This document shows positions 7,570-17,283 of a DNA stretch of 64,000 nt, piece by piece. Position 1 is the stretch's first letter; the number at the start of each line of letters is the position of its first letter. The translations under genes were made by a program, and so were the position numbers. The stretch covers positions 124,001 through 188,000 of the forward strand of contig BDLO01000001.1 in assembly GCA_001950395.1 (NCBI GenBank), given 5' to 3'. The stretch comes from Coriobacteriaceae bacterium EMTCatB1 (GTDB taxonomy: Bacteria; Actinomycetota; Coriobacteriia; Anaerosomatales; Anaerosomataceae). The notes beneath the pieces are model-generated. The model worked only from the letters and a program-made list of their open reading frames with translations. It searched no databases and was not told where the DNA came from.

Positions 7570-8568
7570 TCAGTGCTCAGCGAGGAGCTCCGGAGGGACC
7601 TCTCGCTCAAGCAGCGTGTAGGCGAGCACGGTCCACGCGCGAGGGACGACGCTCTCCCACGCGTAGCCGCCGCCGCCGAACGCGACCATCCGCCCGCCGC
7701 AGACCTCGCACGAGAGCGCGGCGAGCCGGCTCACGAGCGCGTGGTAGCCGTGCAGCGTGAGCGCGAGGTGCGTCAGCGGATCGGGCGCGAGCGCGTCTGC
7801 GCCGTTCTGGGTGACGAGCAAGTCGGGCGCGAAAGCACGGACGGCGGGGATCAAGCGCTCTTCGAGGCCGTGCAAGAAATCGCTGTCGCTCGCGTAGGGC
7901 TCGAGCGGCACGTTGACGGCGGTGTCTGGCGCGTGGGGACCTCCGGTCTCGCGCTCTGAACCGGTGCCGGGGAAGAGGAATCGCCCGGACTCGTGTATGG
8001 ACGCGGTGAGCACGCGCGGGTCGTCCCAGAACGCCTCCTGGACGCCGTCGCCGTGGTGCGCGTCGATGTCGACGTACGCGATGCGAAGGTCGGGATCGCG
8101 CTTGAGCGCCCATGCGATGCCGACGGCGATGTCGTTGTAGACGCAGAAGCCGGCGGCTCGGTCGCGGTGCGCGTGGTGCAGGCCGCCCGCGATCGAGAGC
8201 GCGCGATCGGCACGGCCTGACAAAACCTGGTCGAAGCCAGTGATGGCGGCACCAGCGACGAGCGACGCCGCTTCGTGCATGTCGGGGAACGCCGGGTTGT
8301 CGCCGGGGCCGATGCCCCGTCGCGGCATGAAGCGCTCGGGGTCGCGACCCGCGGCCTTCACGACCGAGACGTAGTCAGGATCGTGCACCCGCAGCAAGTC
8401 CTGCTCGGATGCAGGCGCCGGTTCGACTACGCGGATGCCGCCGTCGTCGAGCAGGCGGAGCGTCCGCATGAGCCGCACCGATTCCACGAAACGCTCAGGC
8501 CGCAGAGGGTGCGAGAAGCCGAAATCGTAGGACGTAAGCCAATCCGAGTAGACGAGCGTCGTGCGCAT
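7570..8568 (-). CDS. histone deacetylase-family protein (acetoin utilisation AcuC-like)
   Basis: A 332-residue arginase-fold Zn deacetylase. Diagnostic pieces: FSHPLRPERF at the N-terminus, GGLHHAHRDRAAGFCVYND, YVDIDAHHGDGVQEAFW with the His-Asp metal site, and GADALAPDPLTHLALT. The ORF extends to 8805, but homology starts at MRTTLVYSDW (ATG 8568). Upstream of that start only a weak GGGGG ribosome site is seen. Bacterial AcuC proteins deacetylate acetyl-CoA synthetase or similar substrates; the target here is unknown. Its stop is 7 nt from the stop of the dehydrogenase gene (convergent), leaving no room for a terminator. Confidence 0.88.
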   Translation of the reverse strand: MRTTLVYSDWLTSYDFGFSHPLRPERFVESVRLMRTLRLLDDGGIRVVEPAPASEQDLLRVHDPDYVSVVKAAGRDPERFMPRRGIGPGDNPAFPDMHEAASLVAGAAITGFDQVLSGRADRALSIAGGLHHAHRDRAAGFCVYNDIAVGIAWALKRDPDLRIAYVDIDAHHGDGVQEAFWDDPRVLTASIHESGRFLFPGTGSERETGGPHAPDTAVNVPLEPYASDSDFLHGLEERLIPAVRAFAPDLLVTQNGADALAPDPLTHLALTLHGYHALVSRLAALSCEVCGGRMVAFGGGGYAWESVVPRAWTVLAYTLLEREVPPELLAEH

Positions 8569-8735
8569 GTGGCCCCCAGGTGTCGCAGCGCGTACGCACA
8601 TGTGATTCCCGATTCCAGGCATGAACCTGCACACACAAGCTCCGATCTTCCGCAGCGGCGACCCGATCGGGTCTTGCTCGCGCGGGCGGCCGTCCTCCGG
8701 TACAGTGCGGCTGACGACGCGAGCGGAGGTGCGCC

Positions 8736-8969
8736 ATGTCCGAAAGCCCTGGCATTTCGCCCGACGAAGCGGTCGCATTCGTGGAGTCGCTGCGGCTGAT
8801 GTCACGGGGGCGTGCCGGCTTCCAGTGGCTCGACGCGAAGCTTGAGGAGCTCGAGCACGTGATTGCGGGGCTTGCTGAAGAGAACCGAGCGCTCAGATCG
8901 TTCGTGGAGTCGCGGGGGCTTTCAAGCGAGCTCGCCCGTTGGCTGGCACGCGGCGTCGACGACGTGTAA
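8736..8969 (+). CDS. small helical/coiled-coil protein, unknown function
   Basis: A 77-residue protein starting at ATG 8736 behind GGAGGTGCGCC. The sequence is amphipathic, with a heptad-like stretch LDAKLEELEHVIAGLAEENRALRSFVESR typical of a short coiled coil, and ends in ELARWLARGVDDV. There is no signal peptide, membrane segment or metal site. It lies divergently from AcuC and directly before the promoter and T-box of the ilv operon. I do not recognise a family. The ribosome site and codon pattern support it as real. Confidence 0.65.
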   Translation: MSESPGISPDEAVAFVESLRLMSRGRAGFQWLDAKLEELEHVIAGLAEENRALRSFVESRGLSSELARWLARGVDDV

Positions 8970-8986
8970 GGAATCTGCGTATCGCA

Positions 8987-9015
8987 TTGTGCGAGCACGC
9001 TGCCCGCGGTATACT
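8987..9015 (+). promoter_or_regulatory. predicted sigma-70 promoter of the ilv operon
   Basis: TTGTGC (8987-8992) and TATACT (9010-9015) with exactly 17 nt between them. The start site would be near 9022, placing the whole T-box leader in the transcript. The same -35 hexamer and spacing occur at 23961 before a cytochrome gene. Confidence 0.7.
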
Positions 9016-9021
9016 CGCGCC

Positions 9022-9290
9022 CAATCCCATACGGGAATGGCGACGACGGGGACGAGTAGAGGCCAATCCTCGCTCCAGAGAGCCGGGGACGCTGGGATCC
9101 CGGCGCAGGACGCTTCGAACCTGGCCCCTGAGCCGCCCGGAAGAACGTTCGGGCGCGCGGCGGACGACCTCCGCGGAGCGCTCGGCAAGTAGGCCGGGTC
9201 GGTGGCATCCGTTATCTGCCGTGTGAGAGGCGCACGGTTCCGTGCGTCGATCGGGGTGGTGCTGAGAGGCGCGCTCTCGTACCTGGCTTA
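9022..9290 (+). promoter_or_regulatory. T-box leader (tRNA-sensing riboswitch) upstream of ilvD
   Basis: The 5' leader shows the conserved landmarks of T-box RNAs in order. GACGAGTAG (9051-9059) is the base of stem I with its AGTA motif. CAGAGAGCCGGGG ... GCTGGGA ... CCCGGC (9076-9103) is the AG-bulge/distal-loop arm. TTCGAACCTGGCCCCTGAGC (9114-9133) is the specifier strand. GGGGTGGTGCTGAGAG ... GCTCTCG (9253-9279) is the T-box bulge with its competing hairpin. UGGU would pair with an ACCA acceptor end, compatible with branched-chain tRNAs. A CTG (Leu) codon at 9121-9123 is the most plausible specifier, although CCT overlaps it. No U-tract is obvious, so control may be at translation or by an atypical terminator. 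Confidence 0.8.
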
Positions 9291-9385
9291 TATGACGCAG
9301 GCGAGCGCAGCGCTTCGTTCTTGCCATCCGACCACGTGCCCCTCATGCGGCTGGTGCGGCCACGACCCACGAGAAAGGTGGGGAC

Positions 9386-11050
9386 ATGCAGCTGCGCAGC
9401 GACCGCATGAAGCGGGGCGTCACCAGGGCTCCACACAGGAGCCTTCTCAAAGCGGACGGTCTCACCGACGAGGAGATCTCCAGGCCGCTCGTGGCGGTCG
9501 TGAACTCCGCGAACGAGGTCATCCCCGGCCATCTTCAGCTCGACGCGATCGCCGATGCCGTCAAGGCCGGCATCCGCATGGCAGGCGGCACGCCGCTCGA
9601 GTTCTCCACCATCGGCATCTGCGACGGCATCGCCATGGGGCATCCAGGGATGCGGTACTCGCTCGCCTCGCGCGAGGTCATCGCGGATTCTGTGGAGCTG
9701 GTGGTGCAGGCGCACGCGTTCGACGCGATGGTGCTCATCCCGAACTGCGACAAGATCATCCCCGGGATGCTCATGGCGGCCGCACGGCTGGACATCCCGA
9801 CGATCGTCGTGTCCGGTGGCCCGATGCTCGCCGGACGGTTCCGTGGCAAGCCGGTCGACCTCGACACGGTGTTCACCTCCGTTGGCGCGGTGGCTTCCGG
9901 CGAGATGAGCGAAGACGACCTGTGCGCGCTCGAAGACGCGGCCTGCCCGACCTGCGGGTCGTGCGCCGGGCTGTTCACCGCCAACTCGATGAACTGCCTG
10001 ACTGAGGCCATCGGCATGGGGCTTCCCGGCAACGGCACGGTGCCTGCGGTCTTCTCCGAGCGCTTGCGGCTCGCGAAACAGGCGGGCATGCAGATCATGG
10101 ATCTGCTGCGCCACGGCATCACCGCCCGCGACGTGATGACGCGGGAGGCGGTGCGCAACGCCATGACGCTCGACATGGCGTTCGGGGGCTCGTCGAACAC
10201 GGTGCTGCACCTCACAGCCATCGCGCACGAGGCGGGCGTCCCTGTGACGCTGGAGGATTGGGCGGAGGTGTCAGCGCGCACTCCCAACCTCGTGCGTATC
10301 TCGCCCGCGAGCGAGTACCGCATCGAGGACCTCTACTACGCCGGCGGAGTCACGGCGATCCTTGCCGAGCTCGACAAGGCGGGTCTCATCGAGCGGAAGG
10401 CTCTCACCGTCACCGGCGAGAAGATGGGCGAGGTCGTCAAGCGCTCGCGCGGAGCCGATGGCCGGGTCATCCGGCCGATCGACGACCCGTACTACCCCGA
10501 GGGCGGGCTGCGCGTGCTCAAAGGAAACCTCGCGCCTCGGGGAGCGGTGGTGAAGCAGTCCGCGGTGGCTCCCGAGATGCGCAAGCACGCTGGTCCGGCT
10601 CGCGTGTTCGACTCGGAGGAAGCCGCCGTCGAGGCGATCCTCGGAGGTCGCATCCGTCCGGGTGATGTCGTCGTCATCCGCTACGAGGGACCGAAGGGCG
10701 GTCCGGGCATGCGCGAGATGCTGCAGCCCACGTCGGCCATCTCGGGCATGGGGCTCGCGACGTCGGTGGCGCTCATCACGGACGGCCGCTTCTCGGGCGC
10801 GACGAAGGGCCCGTGCATCGGCCACGTGTCGCCTGAGGCGGCCGAGGGCGGGCCGATCGCGTTCGTCGAGGAAGGCGACTTCATCGAGATCGACATCGAC
10901 GCGGGGACCATCACGCTCATGGTCACAGAAGAGCGGCTCGCCATGCGCAGGCGTGCGTGGACGTCCCCGGAGCCGAAGGTGGCGACGGGCTACCTCGCGC
11001 GGTACGCGAGGTTCGTGGGCAGCGCCGACACCGGCGCGGTGCTTCAGTGA
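9386..11050 (+). CDS. ilvD: dihydroxy-acid dehydratase
   Basis: A 554-residue IlvD, the usual length. It converts 2,3-dihydroxy-isovalerate and dihydroxy-methylvalerate to the 2-oxoacids for valine, leucine and isoleucine. Fe-S cysteines are visible in [23 protein letters not shown] and [20 protein letters not shown]. The C-terminal signature is [21 protein letters not shown]. The ATG at 9386 follows AAAGGTGGGGAC. It is the first structural gene after the T-box leader, so expression should respond to uncharged tRNA. The ilvB ribosome site starts 16 nt after the stop. Confidence 0.97.
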   Translation: MQLRSDRMKRGVTRAPHRSLLKADGLTDEEISRPLVAVVNSANEVIPGHLQLDAIADAVKAGIRMAGGTPLEFSTIGICDGIAMGHPGMRYSLASREVIADSVELVVQAHAFDAMVLIPNCDKIIPGMLMAAARLDIPTIVVSGGPMLAGRFRGKPVDLDTVFTSVGAVASGEMSEDDLCALEDAACPTCGSCAGLFTANSMNCLTEAIGMGLPGNGTVPAVFSERLRLAKQAGMQIMDLLRHGITARDVMTREAVRNAMTLDMAFGGSSNTVLHLTAIAHEAGVPVTLEDWAEVSARTPNLVRISPASEYRIEDLYYAGGVTAILAELDKAGLIERKALTVTGEKMGEVVKRSRGADGRVIRPIDDPYYPEGGLRVLKGNLAPRGAVVKQSAVAPEMRKHAGPARVFDSEEAAVEAILGGRIRPGDVVVIRYEGPKGGPGMREMLQPTSAISGMGLATSVALITDGRFSGATKGPCIGHVSPEAAEGGPIAFVEEGDFIEIDIDAGTITLMVTEERLAMRRRAWTSPEPKVATGYLARYARFVGSADTGAVLQ

Positions 11051-11081
11051 CGGCGCGGTCGCGCCAGGAGGAGGTGGTCGC

Positions 11082-12830
11082 GTGAAGATGACAGGTGCAC
11101 AGGCGCTCGTGAAGACGCTGCGAGCGGTCGGCATCGACACCGTGTTCGGCTACCCGGGCGGCGTGGTGCTCCCGATCTTCGACGCGCTGTACGACGCGCA
11201 CGACCTTCGGACGATCCTCGTCAGGCACGAGCAGGGTGCGGCGCACGCCGCGGACGGGTACGCACGCGCCACGGGACGCGCCGCGGCGGTCATCGTGACG
11301 AGCGGGCCTGGCGCGACGAACACCGTCACGGGCATCGCCAACGCGTACATGGACTCGATCCCGATGGTGGTCATCACCGGCCAGGTGGCCACCCACGTCA
11401 TCGGCACGGACGCCTTCCAGGAATCCGACATCACGGGCATCACGCTGCCAATCACGAAGCACAACTACCTCGTGACCGACGCGAAGGACCTGCCAGAGAT
11501 CGTCAAGGAGGCCCACCACATCGCCACGACGGGACGGCCCGGCCCGGTTCTCATCGACGTCCCGGTGGACGTGAGCAAGGCCGAGATCGCCTACCACCTG
11601 CTGGAGACCGTCAACCTGCCGGGCTACAAGCCCACCTACCGCGGGCACGCCAAGCAGGTCAAGCAGGCGGCGAGCATGATCGCGAAGGCGCGCAAGCCGC
11701 TCCTGTACGTGGGCGGCGGCGTGATCGCCTCGGGCGCCTGGAAGGAGCTCAAAGAGCTCGCCGAACTCATGCAGCTGCCGGTGGTCACGACGCTCATGGG
11801 CAAAGGCGCGTTCCCCGAGGATCACTACCTGTTCGTAGGGATGCCCGGGATGCACGGCGGCAAGTACACCAACTACGCGATCACCGAGACCGACCTGCTC
11901 ATCGGCGTGGGCGTGCGCTTCGACGACCGGGTGACCGGCAAGCTCGCGGCGTTCGCCACCAAAGCCAAGGTCATCCACGTCGACATCGATCCTGCCGAGA
12001 TCGGCAAGAACCGTGCGGTGGACGTGCCGATCGTGGGCGACGCCAAGCAGGTCCTTTCCGCGATCACCGCCGAGCTCAGGAAGATGGCTGCCGAGCCGCG
12101 GACCACTGCGTGGATGCGGCTCATCGACGACTGGCGCAGCCGGTACCCGTTCCACTACCACCCGAGCGACGAGTCGGTGATGCCGGAGCTCGTGGTGGAG
12201 CGTATCCGGGAGCTCACGAAGGACAGGCCCACCGTGTACTGCACAGAGGTCGGGCAGAACCAGATGTGGGCCGCGCAGTACCTCAAGATCCGCGAGCCGC
12301 GGACGTGGGTGTCCTCGGGCGGCCTCGGCACGATGGGCTTCGGGCTTCCCGCCGCCATCGGCGCGCAGGTGGGGCGGCCGGACTACCTGGTCGTGGACAT
12401 CGCAGGCGACGGCAGCATCCAGATGAACAGCCAGGAGCTCGCCACAGCGGCCATCAACAAGCTGCCGGTCAAGGTCGTGATCCTCAACAACGGCTACCTC
12501 GGCATGGTTCGGCAGTGGCAGGAGCTCTTCTACGAGAAGCGCTACGCGTCGAGCACGCTTCCGCAGGACTGCCCGGACTTCGTGAAGCTTGCCGAGGCGT
12601 ACGGATGCCTCGGTGTGCGGGTCACCCGCCCTGACGAGCTCGACGCCGCGCTCGTGCGGGCGTTCGACCACGACGGACCGGCCATCGTCGACGTCCGGGT
12701 CGAGCGCGAGGAGAACGTGTTCCCGATGGTGGCTCCCGGCGGCTCGATCGACGAGATGCTGGGCGGCATCCCCGGAGGGCCGGTCTCCGAGATGCTCGAC
12801 GAGGAGCTGCTCGAGGAGGTGTGGGAGTGA
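11082..12830 (+). CDS. ilvB: acetolactate synthase, large (catalytic) subunit
   Basis: A 582-residue ThDP enzyme that condenses pyruvate with pyruvate or 2-oxobutyrate. The catalytic Glu lies in VRHEQGAAHAADGYARATG. The ThDP/Mg site is GDGSIQMNSQELATAAINKLPVKVVILNN, followed by GYLGMVRQWQELFY. Within the longer ORF, GTG 11082 is chosen because AGGAGG lies 9 nt upstream and homology (MTGAQALVKTLRAVGIDTVFGYPGG) starts right after. It overlaps ilvN by one base. Confidence 0.97.
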   Translation: MKMTGAQALVKTLRAVGIDTVFGYPGGVVLPIFDALYDAHDLRTILVRHEQGAAHAADGYARATGRAAAVIVTSGPGATNTVTGIANAYMDSIPMVVITGQVATHVIGTDAFQESDITGITLPITKHNYLVTDAKDLPEIVKEAHHIATTGRPGPVLIDVPVDVSKAEIAYHLLETVNLPGYKPTYRGHAKQVKQAASMIAKARKPLLYVGGGVIASGAWKELKELAELMQLPVVTTLMGKGAFPEDHYLFVGMPGMHGGKYTNYAITETDLLIGVGVRFDDRVTGKLAAFATKAKVIHVDIDPAEIGKNRAVDVPIVGDAKQVLSAITAELRKMAAEPRTTAWMRLIDDWRSRYPFHYHPSDESVMPELVVERIRELTKDRPTVYCTEVGQNQMWAAQYLKIREPRTWVSSGGLGTMGFGLPAAIGAQVGRPDYLVVDIAGDGSIQMNSQELATAAINKLPVKVVILNNGYLGMVRQWQELFYEKRYASSTLPQDCPDFVKLAEAYGCLGVRVTRPDELDAALVRAFDHDGPAIVDVRVEREENVFPMVAPGGSIDEMLGGIPGGPVSEMLDEELLEEVWE

Positions 12831-13318
12831 TGCAGCACACGATCTCAGTGCTGGTGGAGAACAAGCCAGGCGTGCTCACGCGCGTGGCGGGGCTGTTCGC
12901 GCGCCGCGGCTTCAACATCGAGTCGCTCGCGGTGGGCACCACGGAGGACCCCACGCTCTCGCGCATGACCATCGTCGTCAACGCAGAGGACACACCGCTC
13001 GAGCAGGTGACCAAGCAGCTCCACAAGCTCATCAACGTCATCAAGATCCAGGACCTGGACCCGGCGGACATGGTGGACCGCGAGCTCGTGCTCTTCAAGG
13101 TGAACGCTCCGCCGGAGCGTCGGCACGAGATCATCGAGATCGCCAATGTCTTCCGCGCCAAGGTCGTGGATGTGGGTCGCAACACGCTCACCATCGAGGC
13201 GACCGGAGCGGGCGACAAGCTGCAGGCGATGGAGGACCTGCTGAGGGCGTACGGCATCAAGGAGCTCGCGCGCACCGGGCGGATCGCGCTCTCGCGCGGA
13301 GCGAGGGACCAGGGTTGA
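12830..13318 (+). CDS. ilvN: acetolactate synthase, small (regulatory) subunit
   Basis: A 162-residue regulatory subunit. An N-terminal ACT domain (HTISVLVENKPGVLTRVAGLFARRGFNIESLAVG) binds valine for feedback control, and the C-terminal ALS_ss domain contains ERRHEIIEIANVFRAKVVDVG. The ORF track starts at GTG 12821, but the AGGAGG at 12814-12819 is correctly spaced only for ATG 12830. That ATG shares its A with the ilvB stop (TGATG), so the two subunits are probably translationally coupled. A small hairpin separates it from ilvC. Confidence 0.95.
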   Translation: MQHTISVLVENKPGVLTRVAGLFARRGFNIESLAVGTTEDPTLSRMTIVVNAEDTPLEQVTKQLHKLINVIKIQDLDPADMVDRELVLFKVNAPPERRHEIIEIANVFRAKVVDVGRNTLTIEATGAGDKLQAMEDLLRAYGIKELARTGRIALSRGARDQG

Positions 13319-13321
13319 TGA

Positions 13322-14371
<1,050 letters not shown>

Positions 14372-14380
14372 GGTGATGGG

Positions 14381-14399
14381 GCCGCCCGGCGCGGGCGGC
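14381..14399 (+). other. intercistronic hairpin after ilvC
   Basis: GCCGCCCG (14381-14388), loop GCG, CGGGCGGC (14392-14399): a perfect 8-bp stem in the 51-nt gap before the aminotransferase gene. There is no U-tract, so it is either a leaky terminator or a 3' stabiliser of ilvC mRNA. Confidence 0.4.
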
Positions 14400-14422
14400 G
14401 TGACGACAGGGGAGAGGACGCC

Positions 14423-15571
14423 ATGCAGAAGAAGTACCTGATGACGCCGGGACCGACGCCGGTGCCCGCGGAGGTCCTGCTCACGCAGGCCGCTCCGATG
14501 ATCCACCACCGGACGCCGGACTTCTCAGCGGCGTTCATGGAAGCCATCGACGGGCTGAAGTACGTGTTCCAGACCGAAGCGAGCGACGTGCTCGTCTTCG
14601 CTTCCTCGGGCACGGGTGCGATGGAGTCCTCGATCGCGAACTGCTTCTGCCCCGGCGATTCGGTGATCGTGTGCCGCAACGGCAAGTTCGGCGATCGCAT
14701 GAAGCAGATCGCGGAGGTGTACGGGCTCAACGTCATCGACCTCGCGTACCCGTGGACGCAGGTCGTCGACCCGGCTGACGTCGCCACCGCGCTCGAGGAG
14801 AACCCCGGGGTGCGGGGCGTCATCGTCACCCAGTCGGAGACCTCGTCGGGTGTGCTGAACGACGTGGAGAAGATCGGCGCGATCGTGCGCGAGCATCCCG
14901 ACGTCGTGCTCATCGTCGACAGCATCACGGGCATCGGCGCCGTGGAGTGCAAGACCGACGAGTGGGGGCTCGACGTCGTGATGACGGGCTCGCAGAAAGG
15001 GCTCATGCTCCCGCCCGGGCTCGCCGCGGTCACGGTCTCGGAGAAGGCGTGGCGCGCGTACGAGCGCTCGACGCTGCCGAAGTTCTACTTCGACTGGAAG
15101 AAGTACAAGAAGAACCTCGAGAAGCAGACTACCCCGTTCACGCCTGCCGTCTCGCTCATCCTGGGATTGAACGAGGCGCTCAAGATGATCCGCGAGGAGG
15201 GCATCGAGAACGTCATCGCACGGCACGCCCGCCTCGCGGAGGCCACACGCAAGGGCTGCGAGGCCCTGGGGCTCAAGCTCTTCGCGCCGCCCGAGGGCCG
15301 CGGCAACGCGGTGACGCCGGTGTGGGTGCCGGAAGGCGTCGACGGCAAGGCGATCGTGAAGATCATGAAGGACAAGTACGGCGTGACGATCGCCGGCGGG
15401 CAAGACGAGTACGCGGGCAAGATCTTCCGCGTCGGGCACCTCGGGTACTTCGGCGAGTTCGATATCATCACGACGCTCGCGGCGCTGGAGATGACGCTCG
15501 CGGAGCTTGGGTACGAGTTCGAGCGCGGCGCGGGCATCCGGGCCGCCGAGGCCGTCTTCATGGGAGCGTGA
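14423..15571 (+). CDS. class V PLP aminotransferase (serine-glyoxylate/alanine-glyoxylate type), likely serine-pathway
   Basis: A 382-residue fold-type I PLP enzyme. MTPGPTPVPAEVL and IHHRTPDF are hallmarks of the AGXT/SPT group. The PLP Lys sits in DVVMTGSQKGLMLPPG. It is immediately followed by serA (4 nt), so the most economical role is phosphoserine (or serine) transamination in serine synthesis, in place of a classical SerC. This function rests on context; alanine-glyoxylate or serine-pyruvate transaminase remain possible. The ATG at 14423 has GGGGAGAGGACGCC upstream. Confidence 0.85.
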   Translation: MQKKYLMTPGPTPVPAEVLLTQAAPMIHHRTPDFSAAFMEAIDGLKYVFQTEASDVLVFASSGTGAMESSIANCFCPGDSVIVCRNGKFGDRMKQIAEVYGLNVIDLAYPWTQVVDPADVATALEENPGVRGVIVTQSETSSGVLNDVEKIGAIVREHPDVVLIVDSITGIGAVECKTDEWGLDVVMTGSQKGLMLPPGLAAVTVSEKAWRAYERSTLPKFYFDWKKYKKNLEKQTTPFTPAVSLILGLNEALKMIREEGIENVIARHARLAEATRKGCEALGLKLFAPPEGRGNAVTPVWVPEGVDGKAIVKIMKDKYGVTIAGGQDEYAGKIFRVGHLGYFGEFDIITTLAALEMTLAELGYEFERGAGIRAAEAVFMGA

Positions 15572-15575
15572 GACG

Positions 15576-17159
15576 ATGAAGGTGCTGGTAGCCGACAAGA
15601 TCTCGGATTCCGGTATCGCGAAGATGCGCGAGGCCGGGCTCGAGGTCGACGTCAAGACTGGCCTGTCCGAAGACGAGCTCGTCGCGATCATCGGCGCGTA
15701 CGACGCCCTCGTCGTGCGGTCGGCGACGAAGGCGACGCGCCGCATCATCGAGGCGGCCGACAACCTCAAGATCATCGGGCGCGCGGGCGTCGGCGTCGAC
15801 AACGTCGACGTGGAAGCGGCGACCGAGCGCGGCGTGGTTGTCTGCAACGCGCCCACGTCGAACATCGTCTCGGCGGCGGAGCACACCATCGCCTTGCTGC
15901 TCGCGCAGGCGCGCAACATCCCGCAGGCGAACGCGTCGATGCACGCGCACAAGTGGGAGCGCTCCAAGTTCACCGGCACCGAGGTGCTCGACAAGACGCT
16001 CGCGGTCGTCGGCCTGGGGCGGATCGGGACGCTCGTGGCGGAGCGCGCTCGCGGACTGGGCATGAAGGTCCTCGGGTTCGACCCCTACGTCTCGGAGGAG
16101 CGGGCCGCGCAGCTCGGCATCGAGATCGTGCGCTCGCTGGACGAGCTTCTGCCGCGCGCCGACTTCATCACGGTCCACCTGCCGAAGACGAAAGAGACGA
16201 TCGGCATGTTCGGGCCGGCGGAGTTCGCGAAGATGAAAGACGGCGTGCGCATCGTCAACACGGCGCGTGGCGGCATCTACCAGCAAGACGCGCTCGTCGA
16301 GGCGCTCAAGAGCGGCAAGGTCGCGTCTGCGGCCATCGACGTGTTCGAGGTCGAGCCGTGCACGGAATCGCCGCTCCACGGGCTCGAGAACGTGATCCTC
16401 ACGCCGCACCTCGGCGCGTCGACCGACGAAGCGCAGGACCGCGCCGGCGACCAGATCGCCGAGTACGTCATCGCGGGGCTCTCTGGCCAGATGGTGCCGA
16501 CCGCGGTGAACATCGCGCCCGTGCCGCCGGAGGTCATGGAGGCGGTCGGACCGTACATCCCGCTCGCGGAGAAGATGGGCGCGGCGGTGGCGCAGATCGC
16601 GTCCGGCGGCGTGGAGTCGCTCGATGTGCTCACCGTCGGGCAGCTCGCCGACGTCGACACGCGGATCCTTAAGACCGCGGTGCTCAAGGGGATGCTCGGC
16701 CACATCTCCGCCGAGCCGGTCAACTTCGTGAACGCGGACTACTACGCGCAGCAACGCGGCCTGCACGTCACTGAGACGAAGCGGCCGGAGACGCACGACT
16801 ACACGAACCTGCTCGTCGTTCGGGCTGCGACGGCAAAGGAGCCGGTCGAGATCGCCGCGGCGCTCATCGGCAAGAACGACGAGCCGCGCCTGGTGTCTCT
16901 GTTCGGATACGACCTGGACATGGCGCCCGGTCGCTACATGGCGTTCTTCCGGTACCCGGACCGTCCTGGCATGATCGGGAAGGTCGGCACCATCCTCGGC
17001 GACCGCGGCATCAACATCGCGTCGATGCAGGTCGGCCGCACCGCCGAGGGAGGCACCGCGCTCATGGGGCTCGTGGTGGACTCCCCGATAACGCCGGAGC
17101 TGCTCGCGGAGATCAAGACCGCGGCCGGCATGGACGACGCATGGAGCATCGAGCTGTGA
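15576..17159 (+). CDS. serA: D-3-phosphoglycerate dehydrogenase (long form with ACT domain)
   Basis: A 527-residue type I SerA, catalysing the first step of serine synthesis. The NAD-binding motif is VVGLGRIGTLVAERARGLGMKVLGFDPY. Catalytic segments are NTARGGIYQQDAL (Arg) and LTPHLGASTDEAQ (His). Then comes the intervening domain, and a C-terminal ACT domain (FRYPDRPGMIGKVGTILGDRGINIASMQVGR) for serine feedback. The ORF opens at 15507, but the conserved start MKVLVADKISDSG at ATG 15576 is 4 nt after the upstream stop. It is placed between ilvC and leuA. Confidence 0.96.
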   Translation: MKVLVADKISDSGIAKMREAGLEVDVKTGLSEDELVAIIGAYDALVVRSATKATRRIIEAADNLKIIGRAGVGVDNVDVEAATERGVVVCNAPTSNIVSAAEHTIALLLAQARNIPQANASMHAHKWERSKFTGTEVLDKTLAVVGLGRIGTLVAERARGLGMKVLGFDPYVSEERAAQLGIEIVRSLDELLPRADFITVHLPKTKETIGMFGPAEFAKMKDGVRIVNTARGGIYQQDALVEALKSGKVASAAIDVFEVEPCTESPLHGLENVILTPHLGASTDEAQDRAGDQIAEYVIAGLSGQMVPTAVNIAPVPPEVMEAVGPYIPLAEKMGAAVAQIASGGVESLDVLTVGQLADVDTRILKTAVLKGMLGHISAEPVNFVNADYYAQQRGLHVTETKRPETHDYTNLLVVRAATAKEPVEIAAALIGKNDEPRLVSLFGYDLDMAPGRYMAFFRYPDRPGMIGKVGTILGDRGINIASMQVGRTAEGGTALMGLVVDSPITPELLAEIKTAAGMDDAWSIEL

Positions 17160-17204
17160 TCGCTGCCGTCGCATACGCGAGCGCGCTTCTCCGTCGACTT
17201 ACCT

Positions 17205-17239
17205 AGCCGGCGGGCCGCATCCGTGCGGTCTCGCCGGCT
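17205..17239 (+). terminator. long hairpin between serA and leuA (terminator or attenuator)
   Basis: AGCCGGCG (17205-17212) pairs with CGCCGGCT (17232-17239), with an inner CCGCA/TGCGG stem. It lies in the 124-nt serA-leuA gap. No U-run follows. It could partly terminate the ilv-ser transcript or expose leuA to separate control. No second T-box motif is visible here. Confidence 0.5.
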
Positions 17240-17283
17240 CTACGGGGCGACGCACGGGAACGTGAACGAGGAGCGTGGAAGCG

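Noticed and set aside
8674-8706. Promoter TTGCTC ... TACAGT before the 77-aa gene
   Set aside because: Spacing of 21 nt is outside the usual range.
9202-10005. 267-aa plus-strand ORF overlapping the T-box and ilvD
   Set aside because: Runs through the T-box RNA and the ilvD coding region in another frame; Arg-rich, no motif.
10923-12671. 582-aa minus-strand ORF opposite ilvB
   Set aside because: Shadow of ilvB; no motif, no ribosome site.
15558-17174. 538-aa minus-strand ORF opposite serA
   Set aside because: Shadow of serA with biased composition and no recognisable domain.
17160-17283. Second T-box before leuA
   Set aside because: A hairpin is present, but no GGGTGGT motif, AGTA or specifier landmarks were seen.
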